Below are positions 7,366 to 11,731 of a stretch of DNA of 11,731 nt, piece after piece. Source of the DNA: Pelotomaculum sp. UBA3103 (lineage in GTDB: Bacteria; Bacillota; Desulfotomaculia; Desulfotomaculales; Pelotomaculaceae); the NCBI GenBank assembly GCA_002365855.1, contig DFAP01000037.1, forward strand, positions 1 through 11,731. The letters run 5' to 3'. The position numbers and the translations under genes are program-made. Every line of letters starts with the position of its first letter. Positions within the stretch are counted from its first letter, which is position 1. Below the pieces are notes generated by a model, which saw nothing but the letters and a program-made list of their open reading frames with translations, was not told where the DNA came from and ran no database searches.

Positions 7366-7575
7366 TTGATGCAGCTAACGGAAACGGAGCTTTTCTGCGT
7401 TGGAGAACAACTGAGGTCAGAAGCGCTGGCTATTGCTAAAAACTTCGCCAGCGCCCGTGAAACAAATGATCCAAAACTTCAGCAAATGTATACCAGGATT
7501 GCAGACCGGCACCGTAACCACTACGAAATTTTAATGAGACAAGCACAAAATTTTGCCCAGCAGAGGCAGTTTTAG
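7366..7575 (+). CDS. Small helical spore-coat-associated protein
   Basis: This short protein (69 residues from TTG 7366 as a Met-Met start, or 68 from ATG 7369) is predicted to be almost wholly helical, with a pattern of two helices (about 3-30 and 35-64) rich in Ala, Gln and charged residues. It lacks signal or membrane segments. Its stop lies 12 bp before the next gene, a CotF-domain protein, and small partners of this kind commonly precede CotF-type genes in Clostridia; a coat or coat-assembly role is inferred mainly from that pairing. The ribosome site AAGGAGGTG lies 9 bases from the TTG and 12 from the ATG, so the TTG is favoured by spacing and the ATG by codon. The pair may together make up a CotF-like four-helix unit. 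The gene is intact and appears to be the first of a two-gene operon. Confidence 0.78.
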   Translation: MMQLTETELFCVGEQLRSEALAIAKNFASARETNDPKLQQMYTRIADRHRNHYEILMRQAQNFAQQRQF

Positions 7576-7587
7576 GAGGTGAAAGTA

Positions 7588-8004
7588 TTGTTAGATGAAA
7601 AGGACCGCTTAACAGATGCCCTGATCACGCAAAAATACATTGCCAGCGGCTATGATAAGGCTGCCAGCGAATCAGCCAACACCCAACTGATGGATGCTTT
7701 CATGGGTATTTTGAGAGACGAACATCAAATTCAGCATGAGGTTTTTAACGAGATGAGCAACCGCGGCTGGTATCAGCCTAAAGCGGCCAACATGAGCGAC
7801 ATCAACCAGCACATCAGCAAGTGGACCCAGGAACTACAGCGGGTGCAAAATATGGCTTTCCACCAGCAGGGTACACAGCAGGGAAATTACCAGCAGACCA
7901 ATATACCCCAGTACGGGTTCCAAACTGGCGTTGGGATGCCGCAAACTGGCAGTGATATTCAACAGCAGACCATGTACCGCCCACCACAAAACCCAATGAT
8001 CTAA
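7588..8004 (+). CDS. CotF-domain spore coat protein
   Basis: This 138-residue protein has a Coat F domain, found in spore coat proteins of Bacillus and Clostridia. The N-terminal part (about 1-65: LDEKDRLTDALITQKYIASG, YDKAASESAN, ILRDEHQIQHEVFNEMSNRGWYQ) is the conserved helical domain. The rest (about 90-138) is a low-complexity Gln/Pro/Gly/Tyr-rich tail, typical of structural coat proteins. The frame is open to GTG 7579, but that codon lies in the AGGAGGTG ribosome site; TTG 7588, eight bases after GGAGG and giving the family start MLDEKDRLTD, is chosen. It is tightly coupled to the gene before it (12-bp gap) and closed by a strong terminator. It implies the host forms endospores and that this unit is active in the mother cell, although I could not identify its promoter. 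Confidence 0.9.
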   Translation: MLDEKDRLTDALITQKYIASGYDKAASESANTQLMDAFMGILRDEHQIQHEVFNEMSNRGWYQPKAANMSDINQHISKWTQELQRVQNMAFHQQGTQQGNYQQTNIPQYGFQTGVGMPQTGSDIQQQTMYRPPQNPMI

Positions 8005-8083
8005 CCGTGCTTTTTACTACTTTAACTTAAAAAATAGATATTAAACGATTTTATAGACTCACTATAGTTTTTAATTTTCTCCC

Positions 8084-8115
8084 GCCCCCTTAATCTAAGG
8101 GGGCTTTTGATTTTT
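8084..8115 (+). terminator. Strong rho-independent terminator after the coat genes
   Basis: A perfect 9-bp stem GCCCCCTTA/TAAGGGGGC (8084-8092 with 8096-8104) with a 3-base loop is followed by a T-rich tail. It lies 79 bp after the CotF stop. Confidence 0.92.
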
Positions 8116-8381
8116 ATGTAAATTATTTTAAGAATTTGCCGAAATATAAGTTAGAAATAAAATAAATCAAAGGTCCTGATGTGACAATTTCTGCATTTTT
8201 TAGTTTTTTAAATTAAAACACAACGTATAAGCTATTTTTAAAATGGGAGCTACCATATATAGTAGAACTTATACTGAAGTAGTATTTTATCCTTAATTGT
8301 TATACTAACCAAAAGTCCTATTAACAATAGAAGCATCATGCTCATTTTTTTTTTCATTATATTTAATCATTATTAAAATAA
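8116..8381. other. AT-rich gap with no gene seen
   Basis: This stretch of about 270 bp is very AT-rich, with many stops in all frames and no ribosome site followed by an open frame. The only structure I see is a weak inverted repeat GTATAAG/CTTATAC (8225-8231 and 8268-8274) and a short ATACT-gaagt-AGTAT repeat (8271-8285). It separates the coat unit from the peptide-signalling cluster and may hold its control sites. Confidence 0.6.
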
Positions 8382-8410
8382 TTGAAGGAAAAGCAGTTGT
8401 GGTGTATAAT
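8382..8410 (+). promoter_or_regulatory. Sigma-A promoter of the agr-like cluster
   Basis: TTGAAG (8382-8387) and a perfect TATAAT (8405-8410) are separated by exactly 17 bp. The predicted start near 8417 gives a leader of about 46 bases before ATG 8463. This argues against translation from the upstream open frame at 8382, which overlaps the promoter itself. Confidence 0.65.
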
Positions 8411-8462
8411 AAATGTATTTACGGCCATGTCATTCGTGTATATCAACATGGAGGGTCGAAAA

Positions 8463-8927
8463 ATGTTGGAAAAAGAACTATATTCACTATTATTACAGTC
8501 CCTGCCAGAAAGCTTTTTTATAGCAGTTGCCTGTTTTAGTATTCTTAATCTCAAATTTGCATGGAACAAAATCTTACTTATATCGGTATTAGAAACTTTA
8601 ACAAATCTTATTCATTTTTTGCCCATAGCTTTTGGCATGCATACAGTTCTTCTTCCGATTACCATGGCCTTGTACATCAGAATTGTGACCAAAGCTAAAC
8701 TGAGCAGAATCTTTGCTGCTGTAATCATATGTCTGATTGTAATTATCGTATCGGAAGGATTATATTCTAATCCATTACTTAAGTTTATGAATCTCAGTTA
8801 TGAGGATGTAATAGCAAATCCATTGCTAAGAGCTCTTTTCAGTATACCTGAGTACGTTGCTCTAATGCTTATACCGGTTGTCAAAACTATCTATATGCGT
8901 ATTAAACAAAAAAGAATTAATTTTTAG
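8463..8927 (+). CDS. AgrC-sensor-like membrane protein without a kinase domain
   Basis: This 154-residue membrane protein has about five hydrophobic segments (near 13-30, 36-53, 58-75, 81-100 and 128-144) and a basic tail (KTIYMRIKQKRIN). The overall pattern, including LPESFFIA near the start, LPIAFGMHT near 53-61 and IANPLLRALFSIPE near 117-130, resembles from memory the membrane sensor part of GHKL/AgrC-type histidine kinases. There is no H-box, ATPase domain or room for one before the TAG stop. ATG 8463 follows GGAGG with eight bases between. agrB starts 18 bp downstream, so it is the first gene of the cluster. Its base composition is low (83 G+C in the 240 bases 8521-8760) compared with agrB (69 in 9061-9180). 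It could instead be an unrelated membrane partner of AgrB; the family call is moderate. Confidence 0.72.
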   Translation: MLEKELYSLLLQSLPESFFIAVACFSILNLKFAWNKILLISVLETLTNLIHFLPIAFGMHTVLLPITMALYIRIVTKAKLSRIFAAVIICLIVIIVSEGLYSNPLLKFMNLSYEDVIANPLLRALFSIPEYVALMLIPVVKTIYMRIKQKRINF

Positions 8928-8945
8928 AAAGTTGGGAGTTAATCA

Positions 8946-9584
8946 GTGCCCGGTTTTAATATCAGCCAGAAAGCTGCCGATTATTTTGAAAAGAATTTAA
9001 ACTTGAGCGAGGATGATAAAGAAGTAGCAGCTTACAGTGTCGACATTGCTATTCTTACGATCATGCCCCTCGTTGCTATAATAATTGCCGCAGGCCTGCT
9101 GGGATGTTTGCCGACCGCCCTTACTGCCGTCCTTACTATCTCAGCACTGAGAGTGCTTTCCGGCGGCGCCCACAGCGAATGTCCGATAAACTGTTCCATC
9201 ATAAGCGTTGCCTTAGCTGTGTCCATCGGAAAGGCCTCTATGATCTTCGGAAATCAAATACCTGTTCTGGCAAGCGCTTTTTTTGTCGTTATCGTCTCAG
9301 GCATTTCCCTGCAGGTTGTCTCCTTGCTTGCGCCTGTTGAAACAGCGGCTAATCCCATAACCGATGACAACCGCCGCCAAAAACTGCGGAAGCTGTCGCT
9401 GGCTGCGGTCATCTTCATCACGGTGCTGCAGCTCATATTGCTTTATGTAAATCCTGAAACCTTTACGCGTTACGTGCTCGCGGCAGGGCTGGGAGTCACG
9501 TGGCAGACCTTTTCATTAACCCCATATGGATATAAATTTGGCCACTGGGCCGACCTTATATTAAATAAAGTCAGAAGGAGGTGA
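8946..9584 (+). CDS. agrB: AgrB-family peptide-processing membrane protease
   Basis: AgrB is an integral membrane cysteine protease that cuts the C-terminal tail from the AgrD precursor and forms the thiolactone ring of the autoinducing peptide. The 212 residues match the family length. The signature RVLSGGAHSECPINCSIIS carries the catalytic His76 and Cys83, spaced seven residues apart as in the Staphylococcus enzyme (His77/Cys84). About six hydrophobic segments follow the polar N-terminus (roughly 33-51, 52-70, 84-100, 103-130, 150-167 and 168-190). NPITDDNRRQKLRKLS (near 136-151) is the typical cytoplasmic loop. The GTG start at 8946 has GGGAG seven bases upstream. The gene ends five bases before the agrD ATG, and its stop lies within the agrD ribosome site, so the two are coupled. 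The catalytic residues look intact. Confidence 0.95.
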   Translation: MPGFNISQKAADYFEKNLNLSEDDKEVAAYSVDIAILTIMPLVAIIIAAGLLGCLPTALTAVLTISALRVLSGGAHSECPINCSIISVALAVSIGKASMIFGNQIPVLASAFFVVIVSGISLQVVSLLAPVETAANPITDDNRRQKLRKLSLAAVIFITVLQLILLYVNPETFTRYVLAAGLGVTWQTFSLTPYGYKFGHWADLILNKVRRR

Positions 9585-9589
9585 AAAAT

Positions 9590-9721
9590 ATGAAATTCAT
9601 GCGTTACAGCTTCCTCCTCAGCATGTTTGGCATTCTGACTTTCTTAGCTAAGGGTAGCGTTAGTGGGCCCTGCTGGGTAGGTTGGTATCAGCCTGAAGTT
9701 CCCAAGTCTTTGAGGAAGTAA
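9590..9721 (+). CDS. agrD: AgrD-like cyclic lactone autoinducer precursor
   Basis: This is a 43-residue peptide precursor. Residues 1-22 form a hydrophobic, Lys/Arg-bearing helix of the sort that anchors AgrD at the membrane. The core follows: SGPCWVGW, with Cys28 and Trp32. Then comes YQPEVPKSLRK, the conserved charged C-terminal tail seen across AgrD-like peptides (compare DEPKVPEEL in Staphylococcus). Aligning the tails places AgrB cleavage after Trp32, giving a five-residue thiolactone ring Cys-Trp-Val-Gly-Trp, the standard ring size. The length of the exocyclic tail before Cys28 cannot be read from sequence. ATG 9590 is preceded by GAAGGAGGTG at ideal spacing, and this ribosome site overlaps the end of agrB. 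No second copy is present. Confidence 0.92.
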   Translation: MKFMRYSFLLSMFGILTFLAKGSVSGPCWVGWYQPEVPKSLRK

Positions 9722-9741
9722 CACGAGCTATCAACACAATA

Positions 9742-9777
9742 TGGTAGAATAGGGGATGTTAAATAGGCATCCCCTAT
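9742..9777 (+). promoter_or_regulatory. Extended -10 candidate and hairpin ahead of the GGDEF gene
   Basis: TGGTAGAAT (9742-9750) looks like an extended -10 element without a clear -35 box. Overlapping its end is a perfect 10-bp inverted repeat ATAGGGGATG/CATCCCCTAT (9749-9758 and 9768-9777) with a 9-base loop and no T-tract after it. The hairpin could be a weak terminator, a processing or attenuation site, or an operator over the promoter. Confidence 0.4.
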
Positions 9778-9789
9778 CTACATGCAGGG

Positions 9790-11496
9790 ATGAGGTACAT
9801 GAGAGAACTGGACCGCAAGAGAACCGAAGATATCTCGGAGCACATGCTTGTCACCCAGATCATCTGCTTTTTTATATTCTTTTTAGCGGTTCTCAGCCTA
9901 ACGGGAATTAAAACAGACTCTGGTTTTCCATTTAACTGGCTGTCTCTAACCATGATGGCCCTATTTGGCATGGGCATTGTTCTTTACATTGGGAAAAGGA
10001 TAGTCTCTGGCTTAAAGCTGGGCGGACAGACAGCGTTTTTTGATTACCTGTTGTTTGCCACCCTCTCACTGCTATCTATTTCTATCATCTTAATCACAGG
10101 TAAAAGTGAGAGCCCGGTCAAAATGCTCTTCCTGATCCCAGTTATTATTGCCTCAACCAGTTACGGCAAAACTTACGGCATGGGAACGGCAGCGGCTTTT
10201 TGTGTTGTTTTGTTTGTTCTCGACTTCACCACCAACATTGGAAATGATATCGGCCTGATGTTTCAGACCGATATTGTAAACTGCGCGGTATTAATGCTCC
10301 TGGCATGGCTGATCGGCGGACTGGCCGATATTGAAAAAGGCGCCCGGGACAGCCTGACCTTTCTTGCCAATACTGACGATCTTACCGGCATCTGCAACCA
10401 TCGCCGCTTCCATGAGAGCCTGCGTGAACAAATGAAATCAGCCAGGGCTTCCAACAAACCGCTGTCCCTGATCATGTTTGACATAGATAATTTTAAATTT
10501 TACAATGACAACTACGGACACCAAAAAGGGGACGAGGTACTCAGGAAAGTCGGCTCCATTCTTAGTGATATTGTCCAAACTCCAAATACGCCAGCGCGCT
10601 ATGGAGGGGACGAATTTGTCGTAATCGTGCAGGATACCGAAGAAAAGGCGCTGGAGTTAGCAGAGGCTATTAGACAGCAAATTGAATCCTGTTCATTTGA
10701 GGGGGCGGACATTCAGCCCAGGGGCAAAATCACTGTTTCCCTGGGTGTAGCCGGGTATCCCAAGCGGGCGCACACTCCCAGAGAACTCCTGCGCCTGGCG
10801 GATGACGCCATGTATAAAGCCAAGTACAGTAAAAATAAAGTTCAGCTTTACTTTTCAGTACTGGACGAACTTCGTGACGGCATTGCAGAGTCTGAAAGAG
10901 ACCTGTTCAACTCGATTAAAACCCTGGTTTCCATCATCAACGCAAAAGACCGCTACACTTTTGGCCATTCTGAAAGGGTGGCATATTATGCCCTTCAGCT
11001 GGCAGAAAGGGCAAACCTGCCTAAAGAAGAAAAGGTCCTGCTCAGGTACGGATCTTTCCTGCATGACATAGGTAAAATAGAAATCGACCGGGATCTGCTG
11101 AATAAAGTGGGTCCACTCAAGTCAAATGAGTTTACCATCCTGAAAAAACATCCCGTTTGGGGGAGTGATATGTTGCACCCGATCACCTCCCTGAAAAAAA
11201 TCATACCCACAATTTTATACCATCACGAGAATTTCGACGGAACGGGATATCCCGTGGGCCTGTCCGGTGAGGATATTCCTATTCAGGCCAGAATTTTACG
11301 GATAGCCGACAGTTTCGACGCAATGACTACTGACAGGCCTTATAAAAAAGCGAAGACGTTTTTTGATGCTTGTGATGACTTAATTAAACATAAAGGCACT
11401 CTATTCGACCCCTGCCTGGTAGATCACTTTATTCAGCTAATCTATATTGAAAATAACAAAAAGCCGTCTTCCAAAGAATTCCGGACTGCAATTTAA
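9790..11496 (+). CDS. Membrane GGDEF + HD-GYP protein (c-di-GMP synthesis/hydrolysis)
   Basis: This 568-residue protein joins a membrane sensor to both a c-di-GMP synthase and a c-di-GMP hydrolase domain. Residues 1-185 hold six hydrophobic segments (about 22-40, 52-68, 82-103, 111-124, 130-148 and 160-178). The GGDEF domain (about 190-355) has NTDDLTGICNHRRF, FDIDNFKFYND and an intact RYGGDEF (270-276), so cyclase activity is plausible. The usual RxxD product-inhibition site reads QTPN, so feedback control may be lost. The HD-GYP domain (about 370-555) has HSER (393-396), HDIGK (425-429), HHE (478-480), GTGYP (484-488) and RIADSFDAMT (504-513), all expected metal and GYP residues. The start is uncertain: ATG 9790 or ATG 9799, the latter close behind GAGG. 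It lies 68 bp after agrD, possibly in the same transcript, though a hairpin lies between them. Which activity dominates cannot be told from sequence. Confidence 0.93.
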   Translation: MRYMRELDRKRTEDISEHMLVTQIICFFIFFLAVLSLTGIKTDSGFPFNWLSLTMMALFGMGIVLYIGKRIVSGLKLGGQTAFFDYLLFATLSLLSISIILITGKSESPVKMLFLIPVIIASTSYGKTYGMGTAAAFCVVLFVLDFTTNIGNDIGLMFQTDIVNCAVLMLLAWLIGGLADIEKGARDSLTFLANTDDLTGICNHRRFHESLREQMKSARASNKPLSLIMFDIDNFKFYNDNYGHQKGDEVLRKVGSILSDIVQTPNTPARYGGDEFVVIVQDTEEKALELAEAIRQQIESCSFEGADIQPRGKITVSLGVAGYPKRAHTPRELLRLADDAMYKAKYSKNKVQLYFSVLDELRDGIAESERDLFNSIKTLVSIINAKDRYTFGHSERVAYYALQLAERANLPKEEKVLLRYGSFLHDIGKIEIDRDLLNKVGPLKSNEFTILKKHPVWGSDMLHPITSLKKIIPTILYHHENFDGTGYPVGLSGEDIPIQARILRIADSFDAMTTDRPYKKAKTFFDACDDLIKHKGTLFDPCLVDHFIQLIYIENNKKPSSKEFRTAI

Positions 11497-11731
11497 CTTT
11501 TTTACCAACCCCTGTCATTTCGCCTCTCCATTTAATCACTTCTTATCACTCTTTTTTTATTTGGTTATACTTTCCGGTTTTGCATTTCAACCTCTGAAAA
11601 CAACCAATAGGTCAATGCCGTTTATTCCAAGCCTGATACAGGCTCTTAACCATTTAATCTCCAATAATGCCTTTAAACATCCTATTCTGTTAACTAAACA
11701 CAAAGTTCTTAATTACAGGACTTATGCAGTT
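11497..11731. other. Right-hand flank with no gene seen
   Basis: No open frame with a ribosome site is visible here on either strand. A small hairpin AGCCTG-ata-CAGGCT (11630-11644) has no T-tract, so it is at best a weak terminator for the GGDEF/HD-GYP gene. Confidence 0.55.

Noticed and set aside
8056..8067. GACTCACTATAG, identical to the core of the phage T7 promoter
   Set aside because: The upstream six bases do not match the T7 promoter, the site lies directly before a host terminator, and no phage genes are nearby. It is best read as coincidence and is also part of a small TATAG/CTATA inverted repeat.
8382..8462. Longer N-terminus (27 more residues) for the sensor-like membrane protein
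   Set aside because: The extra frame overlaps the promoter boxes at 8382-8410 and has no ribosome site, whereas ATG 8463 has a clear GGAGG.
11714..11731. GGACTTATGCAGTT at the extreme right edge, loosely similar to ends of some insertion sequences
   Set aside because: Only a few bases are visible, no transposase or matching inverted repeat lies in the window, and the resemblance is from memory. The sequence beyond the edge would be needed.

Overview
The window looks like a chromosomal segment from a spore-forming Firmicute (Bacillota), probably a Peptococcaceae/Desulfotomaculia relative such as Pelotomaculum or Desulfotomaculum. This is inferred from gene content: a CtsR-type heat-shock operator, a CotF-type spore coat protein, an AgrB/AgrD peptide-signalling pair, a DUF362 ferredoxin-like protein, strong AGGAGG ribosome sites and frequent GTG/TTG starts. 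The genus is a guess.

Left part, minus strand (1-5700). Read in the direction of transcription, this holds a small heat-shock protein (hsp20), the disaggregase ClpB, a DUF362 protein with two 4Fe-4S motifs, and the ribosome-associated GTPase HflX, which runs off the left edge. hsp20 has a perfect sigma-A promoter (TTGACA, 17 bp, TATAAT). Its start point is covered by a tandem GGTCAGA repeat that fits the CtsR operator pattern. A rho-independent terminator lies between hsp20 and clpB, only 24 bp from the clpB start codon, so clpB expression must involve read-through or control at that hairpin. A perfect 32-bp A/T-only palindrome lies just upstream of the hsp20 promoter.

Middle part, plus strand (5741-8115). 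This holds an unrecognised small membrane protein, a CBS-CBS-ACT (AcuB-like) sensor protein, and a two-gene spore coat cassette (a 70-residue helical protein followed by a CotF-domain protein). Each of these three units is followed by a clear intrinsic terminator. A run of T-tracts phased at about 10 bp, expected to bend DNA, lies upstream of the coat genes.

Right part, plus strand (8116-11731). This is the most interesting region. An AT-rich gap leads to a good promoter and then a compact peptide-signalling cluster: a short multi-span membrane protein resembling the sensor half of an AgrC kinase but with no kinase domain, AgrB with its catalytic His/Cys pair, a 43-residue AgrD precursor with a predicted Cys-Trp-Val-Gly-Trp ring, and a six-helix GGDEF plus HD-GYP protein. 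No histidine kinase or LytTR regulator is present. The layout suggests, but does not prove, a cyclic-peptide signal coupled to c-di-GMP turnover. The last 235 bases hold no gene that I can see.
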